From Chryseobacterium hagamense (lineage in GTDB: Bacteria; Bacteroidota; Bacteroidia; Flavobacteriales; Weeksellaceae), in NCBI RefSeq assembly GCF_007991455.1, contig NZ_BJYJ01000020.1, positions 1 through 64,000 on the forward strand: a stretch of DNA of 64,000 nt. Reading direction: 5' to 3'. The position numbers and the translations under genes were made by a program. How positions within the stretch are numbered: position 1 is the first letter of the stretch; each line of letters starts with the position of its first letter. Below are positions 8,556-17,918 of the stretch, piece by piece. Below the pieces are notes generated by a model. It was not told where the DNA came from. It did no database searches and saw only the letters and a list, made by a program, of their open reading frames with translations.

Positions 8556-10820
8556 ATGCAAAGTAAACTGGTTAATTCCACTTGTCAGGCCTTCCGGGAA
8601 AGATTCGGAGAAGATCCGGAGCATATTTTCATGTCTCCGGGAAGAATCAATATTATTGGGGAACACGTAGATTATAATGATGGATTTGTACTTCCGGCAG
8701 CCATTGATAAATATGTATGCTTTGCAGTGAAATTATCAGATTCGGAGTCGGGGGAATTTTATGCTGCTGATCTTGGCCGGTACTTTATCGTAAATGTTAA
8801 TGATGACCTGAAACCTGTACCGCAGAAGTGGGTCAATTATATGCTCGGGGTTATTGATGAAATAAAAAAACAGGGAAAAGGGATTGGCGGATTTAAAATG
8901 GCCGTCAGCAGTGACATCCCTATGGGAGCGGGGCTTTCTTCTTCTGCAGCGCTGGAATGCGGATTTGCCTTTGCTTTAGACTCAATTTTTCAGCTAGGGA
9001 TAAAAAAAGAGAAGCTTGCGCTTATCGGGCAGGCTTCCGAACATCATTTTGCAGGCGTAAAATGCGGAATTATGGATCAGTTTGCCTCCGTATTCGGAAA
9101 AGACAGAAAAGTGATCAAGCTCGACTGTTCCACACTGGATTATTCTTATTACGATGCCCGGATGGATGACCATTGTTTTATCCTCTTCGACAGCCGTGTC
9201 AAGCACAGCCATCTGACTTCCGGCTATAACGACCGCAGAAATGAAGTAGACCGCGGGATTGAAATCATAAAGGCTGGTTTTCCGGAAGTAAAAGGTTTCA
9301 GGGAGGTTACCCATGAGATGCTGGAACATCTGAGAACAGATCTCGGAGAACTCATTTTCAGGAGATGCCGCTATATCATAGAAGAAATAAGCAGGGTAGA
9401 AGCCGCTGCTGTTGCTTTGCAGGATCAGGATTTCAAAAGGTTGGGCACATTGCTTAACGAAACCCACAGAGGACTCTCCCAGGACTATGAAGTAAGCTGT
9501 ACGGAACTGGACTTCCTGGTGGAAGCAACCCTGAAAGAAAAAGGGGTCTGCGGGGCAAGAATGATGGGCGGAGGTTTCGGAGGCTGCTCCATTAACCTTG
9601 TGGAAAGATCCAAAGCAGATAACGTTATCGCATCGGTACGGGAAAAATATAAAGAAACATTCGGAATCGATATGAAAGTTTACCAGGTGAATATTTCAGA
9701 AGGTACTCACGCCTATGATGAAAAGCAGAAAACGGCATTTGACCGTGCCGAACATCCGCACCGCCGCTACAATCCGCTTCTGGATGAGTGGGTGCTCGTA
9801 TCTCCCCAGAGGGCCAGACGTCCCTGGCAGGGACAGCAGGAAACCACTGCCGAAGAAATCCGTCCCGAGCATGACGATACCTGTTATCTGTGTCCGGGGA
9901 ATACGAGAATGAATGGTGACGTCAATCCCGATTATAAAGGAGCATTTGTTTTTAAAAATGATTTTCCGGCTTTACTGAGTGAAGAAGTAGCTTATGAAAA
10001 TGATGATCAGGAGGATCTGTTCAGGATACAGCCTGAAAGAGGAATCAACAGGGTGATCTGCTTTTCGGATAACCACAGCCTGACGCTGCCGGAAATGGAA
10101 ACGGAAGATATTGAAAAGGTGATTGCGGTATGGCAGGAAGAATATAAAACGCTTGGTGCTGCGGAATACATCAATCATGTACAGATTTTTGAGAATAAAG
10201 GCAGTGTGATGGGATGCAGCAATCCGCATCCGCACGGGCAGGTCTGGGCACAGTCTTCCATTCCGACCCAGGTCCTGAGGACCCAGCAGAATCTGAAAAA
10301 GTATTATGATCAGCACACCAGCACCCTTCTGGAAGATTACCTGTTAAAAGAAATTGAAAAAAAGGAAAGAATTATTCTGGAAAACGATTTTTTTGTGGCA
10401 TTGGTTCCCTTCTGGGCCGTATGGCCTTACGAAACCATGATCATCAGCAAAAGAAGCATCGGCAGCATCCCGGAATTTTCGGAAGAAGAGAAGAAATCAT
10501 TCGCGGCAATCCTGAAAGACCTGACCATCCGGTATGATAATCTTTTTGAAACCTCATTTCCGTATTCTGCAGGCATCCACCAGGCACCCACCGATGGAGA
10601 AGCGCACCCGGAGTGGCATTTCCACATGCACTTTTATCCACCGCTGCTCCGTTCGGCAAGCGTGAAGAAATTTATGGTGGGCTATGAAATGCTGGCCGAA
10701 GCCCAAAGGGATATCACCCCTGAACAGAGTGCCGAAATACTGAGGAACCTGCCTTCTGTTCATTACAAAACCAGCAATGCCCGGCACCGGTATCCGGCAC
10801 TGGATGAAGACCCTAAATAA
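8556..10820 (+). CDS. Fused galactokinase / galactose-1-phosphate uridylyltransferase
   Basis: 754 aa in one uninterrupted frame. Residues 1 to about 385 are a complete GHMP galactokinase: GEHVDYNDG (36-43), the PMGAGLSSSAA phosphate loop (122-132), the catalytic Asp174 in GIMDQFAS, and a GGGFGGC motif near 338. After a short linker, about 395-754 is GalT: the usual family N-terminus HPHRRYNPL (400-408), RRPWQGQ, and the active centre NPHPHGQ with nucleophile His560. The two enzymes catalyse consecutive Leloir-pathway steps (galactose to Gal-1-P to UDP-galactose) in the cytoplasm. They are normally separate. Met373 could in theory start a separate GalT, but no clear ribosome-binding site is apparent. 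Only 46 bp separate it from susC. Confidence 0.93.
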   Translation: MQSKLVNSTCQAFRERFGEDPEHIFMSPGRINIIGEHVDYNDGFVLPAAIDKYVCFAVKLSDSESGEFYAADLGRYFIVNVNDDLKPVPQKWVNYMLGVIDEIKKQGKGIGGFKMAVSSDIPMGAGLSSSAALECGFAFALDSIFQLGIKKEKLALIGQASEHHFAGVKCGIMDQFASVFGKDRKVIKLDCSTLDYSYYDARMDDHCFILFDSRVKHSHLTSGYNDRRNEVDRGIEIIKAGFPEVKGFREVTHEMLEHLRTDLGELIFRRCRYIIEEISRVEAAAVALQDQDFKRLGTLLNETHRGLSQDYEVSCTELDFLVEATLKEKGVCGARMMGGGFGGCSINLVERSKADNVIASVREKYKETFGIDMKVYQVNISEGTHAYDEKQKTAFDRAEHPHRRYNPLLDEWVLVSPQRARRPWQGQQETTAEEIRPEHDDTCYLCPGNTRMNGDVNPDYKGAFVFKNDFPALLSEEVAYENDDQEDLFRIQPERGINRVICFSDNHSLTLPEMETEDIEKVIAVWQEEYKTLGAAEYINHVQIFENKGSVMGCSNPHPHGQVWAQSSIPTQVLRTQQNLKKYYDQHTSTLLEDYLLKEIEKKERIILENDFFVALVPFWAVWPYETMIISKRSIGSIPEFSEEEKKSFAAILKDLTIRYDNLFETSFPYSAGIHQAPTDGEAHPEWHFHMHFYPPLLRSASVKKFMVGYEMLAEAQRDITPEQSAEILRNLPSVHYKTSNARHRYPALDEDPK

Positions 10821-10866
10821 TCCGGACTTGTTAAAATAAAACTAAATAGAATCAAAAAAACTGAGT

Positions 10867-13659
10867 ATGAACAAAATTTTACCCAAAAGAAATAAGGTTC
10901 CTATCGGGATGCCTTTCTCCGGAAAAACCTGTGTTGCAGTATTTTTCCTGATGTTTGAAATGATCAGTGCCCAAAAGACAGGAACTGTAAAACCGGCCAA
11001 TGACTCCACAAAAACCAAAGTCCTGGATGAGGTGGTCGTGGTAGGATACGGTACCCAGAAAAGAAAAGATATCACGGGATCCGTAGCTTCCATCCCGAAA
11101 GACCGTCTGCAGAATCTGCCGATTACCAATTTTACCCAGGCTTTGCAGGGGAGTACCGCCGGGGTAACTGTTACTACAAGGTCTTCGGTTCCTGGGAGTA
11201 CTGGGGGTATCAGAATCCGTGGCATTAATTCTATAAGGGCGGATAGTACTCCTTTAATCGTAATGGATGGAGCTATTTTTTACGGTTCTTTTAATGACAT
11301 TAATACCAGAGATATAGAATCGATTGAAATACTTAAAGATGCTTCCGCTACGGCAATTTATGGAACAAAGGGAACCAATGGGGTTATTTTGATAAGTACC
11401 AAAAGAGGAAAGACCGGATTACCATCCATCAGCTACAGTGTATCCAGTTCAGTGGATGATATTTCCCACAAGCTGCTTCCATTAGGGCCCGAAGCCTACG
11501 TACAAAAATATGCAGATTATATGCATGCGCGTGGTCTTACCCAAACTACTATATTACCCAATCAAAGCGAGATTGAAAACTATAATAAAGGAATTACCAC
11601 AGATTGGTTAAAAGAAGTGACACAGCCGGGTAGTACCAATGAGCATAATGTAAGTGTCTACGGAGGGACGGAAAATGTAAAATATTATGTGTCAGGAAAC
11701 TATACCGACCAGAAAGGGGTTGTGAAGGGCTATCAATACCATCGCTTTAATTTCAGAACCAATCTGGATATAAATGTCACCAAATGGCTGAAAACCGGGG
11801 TGAGTTTCTTTTATGTCAACAACAACTATAGTGGCGGAAGAGCCAATCTTCTCTATGCAACAGCAATGAGTCCGTATTCCGTACCCTATAAAGCGAATGG
11901 AGAATACAATATATTTCCGATGGACCCTGAGTTGCTATATACCAATCCTCTGCTTGGTCTTGCCACCGACCGTATGTCTGTCGCCAAAAATCTATCGGGA
12001 AATGCCTATATGGAAATCAAACCTGGAATTAAGGGGCTCAGCTACAAGATTATAGCTTCATATGCACTTAATACCAATGCCTACGGCAGCTATACCGGAC
12101 GCAAAGCTAATGACAATGTAGGAAATGCTTACAAAAGCAATAATGAATATAATGACTGGAATTTAGAAAATATCCTGACCTATAATCGTGATTTTGAAAA
12201 ACACCATCTGGATGCAACTCTGATGTATGGAGTATATGAAAAAAAGAGTGAAAGTACCTGGGCATCCGGCGTAGGATTCTTTACTGATGATTTTTCTTAT
12301 AACAATATAGGGGCTGCCACTACCAAAAATGCAGGTTCAGGTGCCTCTCGGTCATCTCAGATTTCTCAGTTGGGAAGGGTTAATTATTCTTATGACAGCC
12401 GGTATTCATTAAGTTTAACTGCCCGTAGGGATGGAGCTTCGGTGTTTGGAAAAAATACAAGTAAATTTTCAGTATTCCCGGCAATGGCAGTGGGATGGAA
12501 TATCAATAATGAAAGCTTCTTGAAAAAGTCGACTTGGATCGATCAAATTAAACTCAGATTCTCTCTCGGAGAAACCGGAAATCCGGGGATTGATCCTTAT
12601 CAGACGTTAACACTTTTAGGAACTTCCCTTTATCCTTTCAGCGGTAATATTGTTACGGGTACTTACCTGGGAGGAATCGGAAATCCGGACCTCAAATGGG
12701 AAACTACCAGAACAACGAACATCGGGCTTGACTTTGGTTTTTTCAACCGAAGAATCAATGGTACGGTAGAAGTTTACAAAACTCATACCCGGGATCTGCT
12801 CTTGTCCAGAAAAATTCCTGACATTACGGGAACCTCAAGTGTATTGGATAATATAGGAGAATTGGAGAACAAAGGATTGGATATTACGCTGAATACGGTA
12901 AATATTAAAACAGAAAATTTCAAGTGGGAAACCGGTTTTGTTTTTTCTACATTCAGAAATAAGATCACGCAATTATACGGAGACGGCAAAGATGATATCG
13001 CCAATGGATGGTTCATCGGCAGGTCTTTAGGAACTGTTTACAATTTTGACATGGTGGGCGTATGGCAGGAAGGTGAAGATTCTTCTAAATGGGATCCTAC
13101 GGCAAAGCCGGGAGATTTGAAATTCAGAGATGTTAATGGTGACGGAAAAATCACAAACGAGGACCTGACATTCACCGGGAAAACGCTGCCGGACTGGACA
13201 GGCAGTATCTCCAATACTTTTACCTATAAAAATATTTCTTTAAGCATATTCATTGATACGGTTCAGGGACTTCTTAGAGGAAATAACGACATCAGCTACG
13301 GAGACGAGATCGGTAGAAGAAACATTCCGCAGCAAGTAGGCTATTGGACCCCGGAAAACAAAAGCAATGACTTTCCATCCCTTACTTATACCAATACCAG
13401 AGGATATTGGTTTACACAAGACGCGAGCTATGTAAGACTTAGAGATATCAGATTGACATATACTTTTCCTGCTTCTCTGTTGAAAAATACAAAAATTCAG
13501 AATATGTCGCTTTATGTGGCAGGGAGAAATCTTTATACCTGGACCAAGTGGATCGGGTGGGATCCTGAAAGTAATCAGGCTTCTAGAGGCTCCGGAGATT
13601 TTAATAACAACTACCCTTTATCCCGTAATTTTGCTATAGGCTTAAACATCACATTATAA
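10867..13659 (+). CDS. SusC/RagA-family TonB-linked outer-membrane transporter
   Basis: 930 aa. After a signal region ending about residue 36 (MISAQ) comes a short linker, then the TonB-box-like and plug start LDEVVVVGYGTQKRKDITGS (from about 53) and the conserved plug end DASATAIYGTKGTNGVILISTKRG. A long beta-barrel follows, ending RNFAIGLNITL. The usual N-terminal carboxypeptidase-regulatory-like domain of about 80 residues is missing; only about 16 residues separate the signal peptide from the plug. It imports glycans with the SusD partner 10 bp downstream. Position after galKT suggests galactose-containing oligosaccharides. Confidence 0.93.
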   Translation: MNKILPKRNKVPIGMPFSGKTCVAVFFLMFEMISAQKTGTVKPANDSTKTKVLDEVVVVGYGTQKRKDITGSVASIPKDRLQNLPITNFTQALQGSTAGVTVTTRSSVPGSTGGIRIRGINSIRADSTPLIVMDGAIFYGSFNDINTRDIESIEILKDASATAIYGTKGTNGVILISTKRGKTGLPSISYSVSSSVDDISHKLLPLGPEAYVQKYADYMHARGLTQTTILPNQSEIENYNKGITTDWLKEVTQPGSTNEHNVSVYGGTENVKYYVSGNYTDQKGVVKGYQYHRFNFRTNLDINVTKWLKTGVSFFYVNNNYSGGRANLLYATAMSPYSVPYKANGEYNIFPMDPELLYTNPLLGLATDRMSVAKNLSGNAYMEIKPGIKGLSYKIIASYALNTNAYGSYTGRKANDNVGNAYKSNNEYNDWNLENILTYNRDFEKHHLDATLMYGVYEKKSESTWASGVGFFTDDFSYNNIGAATTKNAGSGASRSSQISQLGRVNYSYDSRYSLSLTARRDGASVFGKNTSKFSVFPAMAVGWNINNESFLKKSTWIDQIKLRFSLGETGNPGIDPYQTLTLLGTSLYPFSGNIVTGTYLGGIGNPDLKWETTRTTNIGLDFGFFNRRINGTVEVYKTHTRDLLLSRKIPDITGTSSVLDNIGELENKGLDITLNTVNIKTENFKWETGFVFSTFRNKITQLYGDGKDDIANGWFIGRSLGTVYNFDMVGVWQEGEDSSKWDPTAKPGDLKFRDVNGDGKITNEDLTFTGKTLPDWTGSISNTFTYKNISLSIFIDTVQGLLRGNNDISYGDEIGRRNIPQQVGYWTPENKSNDFPSLTYTNTRGYWFTQDASYVRLRDIRLTYTFPASLLKNTKIQNMSLYVAGRNLYTWTKWIGWDPESNQASRGSGDFNNNYPLSRNFAIGLNITL

Positions 13660-13669
13660 ACCCATAATT

Positions 13670-15340
13670 ATGAAAAAGATAATAAAATCAATATTCATTT
13701 TGCTGCTGCCGTTTTCAGTAGTAACCTCTTGTAAAGATTCTTTTTTGGATGAGAATCCGCCATCTAATATTAGTGCAGAGAAGATGGACAATAAGCTTAC
13801 ACTACAGGCAGGGCTTATTGGGTTGTATCAGAATCTGAGTACTTATTATACCCAGAGTGGAGCTCAGGGCTGGGTTTCTGTTTGGCAGGTAGGTACCGAC
13901 ATTGTATGGCCACAAGAAATACAGGGTATAGAAGTTCCTTATTATAACTATTCTTTACTTACTTCCAGGGACGGAGCTGCGGCAAGTCTTTGGGCTTCTA
14001 ATTACAACATTATCAGAAATGCCAATGCAATCATTTATAATATTGAAAATACTCCTATTTCTGATATGACTGAAACAGAGAAAAAGGCATTTTCAGCAGA
14101 AGCAAAATTCTTTAGAGCCTATGCCTATAACAGCCTGGCAACATTTTTTGGGCCTGTTCCACTAATAACGGAGCCTATCAGAACTCCCAGATATGATTTT
14201 GTAAGAACTCCTCTTGATCAGGTAAATAATCTGATAAAAAGCGACTTACTGTATGGGGTAACCAACTTACGTGATGTTGATGGAAAGATTGATGCTCAAT
14301 CCGTTCCTGAACAGCGTATTACAAAAGATGTAGCCAGACAGCTCCTGGCAAAAGTGTACCTGAGAACCAATGAGCCCGCATTGGCAGAGGCCCAGTGTAA
14401 TGCCATTATCAACAGTGGAAAATATACCCTGATCAATGCGAGATATGGGATAAAGGCCGGCAGTCCGGGAGATTACTTTTCCGATATGTTCTTCAAAGGT
14501 AACCAGCGCCGGTCCCAGGGAAATAAAGAAGCCATCTGGGTTATGGAAAATGAAAATCCGAGTATTATCGTCAATGGAAGCAGCGGCAGCCCTCAGCAAA
14601 GACGCGTCTGGGGTGGCGGCTATCATAATATTAATGGAATGGTCCCGACAGATTCACTCGGGGGAAGAGGTCTTTCAAGGCTCCGTCTCAACAACTGGGT
14701 GTTGTACAAATTGTATCCGCAGGGCGATATGAGAAATTCCAAATACAATATCCACAGGCAGCATTATTTTAACAATCCTGCTTCCAATTACAGCACCATC
14801 AAAGGCCTTAAAGTTCCTTATGGACAGGATGCACAGTTTACGCTGGTGAATGGAAGTAAGGTGAATATTGCCAAAGCAGATACCCTGGCAAAGCTCAATC
14901 CATATACGCTGAAATGGGGGCAGTTTGATCCGAATGACGTATTTGGTTTCGGAATGTGGAAGGATTTCATTCTGATGCGGTTAGGCGAAACCTATCTTTT
15001 AAGAGCTGAAGCCCAGGTAAAACAGGGAAATACGGCCGGAGCGGCAGCCTCCATCAACGTACTGCGAACCCGCGCGCAGGCTCCGCAGGTCAGCGCTTCC
15101 CAGATGACACTGGATTTCGTGCTCGATGAAAGAGTGAGAGAACTGCTTGCCGAAGAAAACCGGAGAGAGGAACTGGTAAGAACAAAAACTCTAGTGCAGA
15201 GAGCAGCCACCCGTAATAGCGACGGTCCTGCTCAGAGACAAATTGTAGGCTTGACGGCGAATAATCTTCTGTTGCCTATTCCTTTCAATGAAATACAGCT
15301 GAATAAAGATGCCGTTCTTGAGCAGAACCCCGGATATTGA
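13670..15340 (+). CDS. SusD/RagB-family glycan-binding lipoprotein
   Basis: 556 aa with a lipobox ending at Cys21 (VVTSC) followed by the usual KDSFLDENPP start of SusD proteins. TPR-like helices follow (AEAKFFRAYAYNSLATFFG, then VRELLAEENRREELVR) and a C-terminal LLPIPFNEIQLN-type motif. It sits at the cell surface as the lid and binding partner of the SusC protein encoded immediately upstream. A stem-loop follows the gene and may lower read-through into the enzyme genes. Confidence 0.93.
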   Translation: MKKIIKSIFILLLPFSVVTSCKDSFLDENPPSNISAEKMDNKLTLQAGLIGLYQNLSTYYTQSGAQGWVSVWQVGTDIVWPQEIQGIEVPYYNYSLLTSRDGAAASLWASNYNIIRNANAIIYNIENTPISDMTETEKKAFSAEAKFFRAYAYNSLATFFGPVPLITEPIRTPRYDFVRTPLDQVNNLIKSDLLYGVTNLRDVDGKIDAQSVPEQRITKDVARQLLAKVYLRTNEPALAEAQCNAIINSGKYTLINARYGIKAGSPGDYFSDMFFKGNQRRSQGNKEAIWVMENENPSIIVNGSSGSPQQRRVWGGGYHNINGMVPTDSLGGRGLSRLRLNNWVLYKLYPQGDMRNSKYNIHRQHYFNNPASNYSTIKGLKVPYGQDAQFTLVNGSKVNIAKADTLAKLNPYTLKWGQFDPNDVFGFGMWKDFILMRLGETYLLRAEAQVKQGNTAGAAASINVLRTRAQAPQVSASQMTLDFVLDERVRELLAEENRREELVRTKTLVQRAATRNSDGPAQRQIVGLTANNLLLPIPFNEIQLNKDAVLEQNPGY

Positions 15341-15392
15341 TAGCAACAGAAGCTAAAAACACATTAATTTTCTTTTTATATAGTTTGATTTT

Positions 15393-15424
15393 AAGTAATG
15401 CTCTGCAAAGGGCATTACTTTTCC
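15393..15424 (+). terminator. Stem-loop (partial terminator/attenuator) after susD
   Basis: Perfect 9-bp stem AAGTAATGC (15393-15401) / GCATTACTT (15412-15420) with a TTTTCC tail. It separates SusCD from the glycosidase genes. Confidence 0.65.
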
Positions 15425-15542
15425 TACGAAATGGATCTGCAGTAAAAAAGTTCGGTGGAATTCAGATGAATGTTGAAGAAATTATAATAAATTGATCCTT
15501 AAGATTGATATTGGAAAAAAAACTTTACAAGGTAACAGCTTT

Positions 15543-16658
15543 ATGAAAAATAATAAAAAGATATTCTTTCTCCTTTTCATGATCAGTATATGGTCCTGGC
15601 TTCATGCTCAGGAGATCCATCCGGGAGAAATATGGAAAGATACCCGGGGAAATCCGATCAATGCCCACGGCGGCGGAATCCTTTTTCATAACAATACCTA
15701 CTATTGGTACGGGGAACACAAAGATAAAACCAATGATGCCAGGGTAGGGGTAACCTGCTATTCTTCTAAAGACCTGTATACCAGGAAATATGAAGGGGTT
15801 GCCCTTGCCGTAAGCAGTGATCCGGAATCGGAAATTGTTTCCGGATGCATCATCGAAAGACCGAAAGTCATTTACAACAAAAAAAATAAAGAATATGTGA
15901 TGTGGTTTCATCTGGAGCTGAAAGACCAGGGGTACAAGGCTGCGAAAACCGCTGTAGCGGTAAGCAAAACACCGCAGGGACCTTTCGTCTATATAAAATC
16001 TCATAATCCCAACGCCGGACAATGGCCGTTAGGATTCAGAGAAGAATGGAAGCATAAAAAGATCATTGAAAAAGACCTGAAAGGCTGGACCCCGGAATGG
16101 GAAAAGGAAGTACAGGAAGGACTTTACATCCGCAGAGACTTTAAAAACGGGCAGATGGCCAGGGACATGACGCTGTTTGTAGATGATAACGGCAAAGCCT
16201 ACCACATCCACTCATCCGAAGAAAATATGACCCTGCACATTTCGGAACTGACTGATGATTACAAAAGCTTCACCGGAAAATATGCCCTGATCGCAGCGGG
16301 TGGCCAGAACGAAGCACCGGCACTATTCAAAAAAGACGGAATCTACTACCTCATCACTTCCGGATGTACCGGATGGGATCCCAATGCAGCAAGATCTTTC
16401 CGGGCAAAATCAATCTGGGGGCCATGGGAATCCCTTGGAAATCCTGCCGTAGGTAAAGATGCCGAAACTACTTTTCATTCGCAGAGTACCTATGTCCTTC
16501 CTGTAAAAGGTAAAAAAGATGCTTTCATTTTCATGGCAGACCGCTGGCGTCCTAAAAATCCGGTGGACGGCAGATACATCTGGCTTCCGGTTGAATTTGA
16601 AAACGGCAGGCCGGTTATCCGGTGGAAAGACCATTGGTCACTGAAAGATTTCAAATAA
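15543..16658 (+). CDS. GH43 (subfamily 24-like) exo-beta-1,3-galactanase
   Basis: 371 aa from the ATG that begins the signal peptide (MKNNKKIFFL...WLHAQ); an ATG-less in-frame extension upstream is not credible. The INAHGGGILFHNNTYYWYGEH stretch, ERPKVIYN (Glu105), QNEAPALFKKDGIYYLITSG (Glu257) and HSQSTYV (Gln314) match the exo-beta-1,3-galactanase group of GH43, which uses Glu and Gln rather than the usual Asp base. That assignment rests on remembered family motifs. Such enzymes cleave the beta-1,3-galactan backbone of type II arabinogalactan from the non-reducing end and bypass side chains. Product is probably periplasmic. Confidence 0.8.
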   Translation: MKNNKKIFFLLFMISIWSWLHAQEIHPGEIWKDTRGNPINAHGGGILFHNNTYYWYGEHKDKTNDARVGVTCYSSKDLYTRKYEGVALAVSSDPESEIVSGCIIERPKVIYNKKNKEYVMWFHLELKDQGYKAAKTAVAVSKTPQGPFVYIKSHNPNAGQWPLGFREEWKHKKIIEKDLKGWTPEWEKEVQEGLYIRRDFKNGQMARDMTLFVDDNGKAYHIHSSEENMTLHISELTDDYKSFTGKYALIAAGGQNEAPALFKKDGIYYLITSGCTGWDPNAARSFRAKSIWGPWESLGNPAVGKDAETTFHSQSTYVLPVKGKKDAFIFMADRWRPKNPVDGRYIWLPVEFENGRPVIRWKDHWSLKDFK

Positions 16659-16687
16659 AATATACAATTCCCTCCCAAAACTTTGTC

Positions 16688-17872
16688 ATGAATAAAAACC
16701 CTCTGAAACCGATCGCTTTTTGTGCAATACTTGTACCGCTGTTCTTCAATGCACAGCAAAAAAAGACTGCAGGCACCGTGAATGTCAGCGTCACCAATGA
16801 CCTCAGCTTTAAACGGAAAGAAGTTGTCAGCATTCCTGCATCCGGACTCAAGCATTTTTCCCAGCCATCGCTCAGGATCAAAAATAAAGAAACAGGTGAA
16901 ATCATGAGAACCCAGTGGATGGATTACGATAAAAACGGGAAAGCGGATGAATTTCTCTTTCAGGCGGAAGTACCGGCAAAAAGCACAACCCGGTATGTCC
17001 TTTTTGCCGATGCAGCGACAAAAGAACCTCAAAGCCAAAAAATTGCCTACTCCCGGTTTGTTCCGGAACGGAGCGATGATTATACCTGGGAAAATGATAA
17101 GGTGGCTTTCCGGACCTATGGACCGAAAGGGCAGAAAGAAGCGCTGGAAGGGGTGAACGGGAGCACCATTTCCAGCGGGGTTGATCTCTGGTTCAAAAGA
17201 ACGGAAAAATCCATTATCAATGAATGGTATGCCGGCCATGTAAAAACGCCGTTCTATTACCATACCGATCATGGCGAGGGCTATGATGCCTATCATGTGG
17301 GAAACAGCCGGGGAACCGGAGGAACCGGGATCTGGAAAAATGACAGCCTTTACATCTCTCAGAATTATGTAAAATACAACACTATAGCAGCCGGACCGCT
17401 GCGAACGGTTTTTGAATTAAGTTATGCTCCGTACGGTCCGTATAAAACTTCAGAGGTTAAAAGAATCACTCTGGATTTGGGATCTAATTTTTCAAGATTC
17501 GACATCCGCCTGAAATCTGAAAAACCGCTGAAAAACTATACGGTTGGCGTTACGATGCATGATAAAAAAGGGGAATATAAAATCAATGAAAAAGCCGGAT
17601 GGATCAGCTACTGGGAAAAAATCGACGGAACCGATACGGGAAGCGGAGTGGTAATGGACCCTGCGGATGTTTCTTCCGCTTTTGCCAATATTTCAGAAGT
17701 TAAAGATCAGAGCAATGTGCTCCTGGTTACCAATGCGAAAAATCAAATCAGTTATTATGCAGGTTTTGCCTGGGAGAAAAGCGGCCAGATCAGTAACATT
17801 CAGGATTGGGAACAGATGCTGAACCGGCAGGCGGAAAAAATAAAACATCCGCTGAAAGTAAAATTTGAATAA
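16688..17872 (+). CDS. DUF4861-family exported protein
   Basis: 394 aa from the ATG at 16688, giving a signal peptide (MNKNPLKPIAF...FFNAQQ), 29 bp after the GH43 stop. The mature part is all-beta in character, with aromatic and acidic motifs (TWENDKVAFRTYGP, WYAGHVKTPFYYHTDHGEGYDAYHVG). This pattern fits DUF4861, a family often found in uronate-containing PULs. I know of no settled activity; being next to GH88 and the BNR-4 propeller, a role in handling acidic oligosaccharides (lyase or hydrolase) is an inference only. Confidence 0.7.
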   Translation: MNKNPLKPIAFCAILVPLFFNAQQKKTAGTVNVSVTNDLSFKRKEVVSIPASGLKHFSQPSLRIKNKETGEIMRTQWMDYDKNGKADEFLFQAEVPAKSTTRYVLFADAATKEPQSQKIAYSRFVPERSDDYTWENDKVAFRTYGPKGQKEALEGVNGSTISSGVDLWFKRTEKSIINEWYAGHVKTPFYYHTDHGEGYDAYHVGNSRGTGGTGIWKNDSLYISQNYVKYNTIAAGPLRTVFELSYAPYGPYKTSEVKRITLDLGSNFSRFDIRLKSEKPLKNYTVGVTMHDKKGEYKINEKAGWISYWEKIDGTDTGSGVVMDPADVSSAFANISEVKDQSNVLLVTNAKNQISYYAGFAWEKSGQISNIQDWEQMLNRQAEKIKHPLKVKFE

Positions 17873-17918
17873 ATAAAAAGTACCAACCTGCGATCTGAAC
17901 ATCCTTTAAGACAAACAA

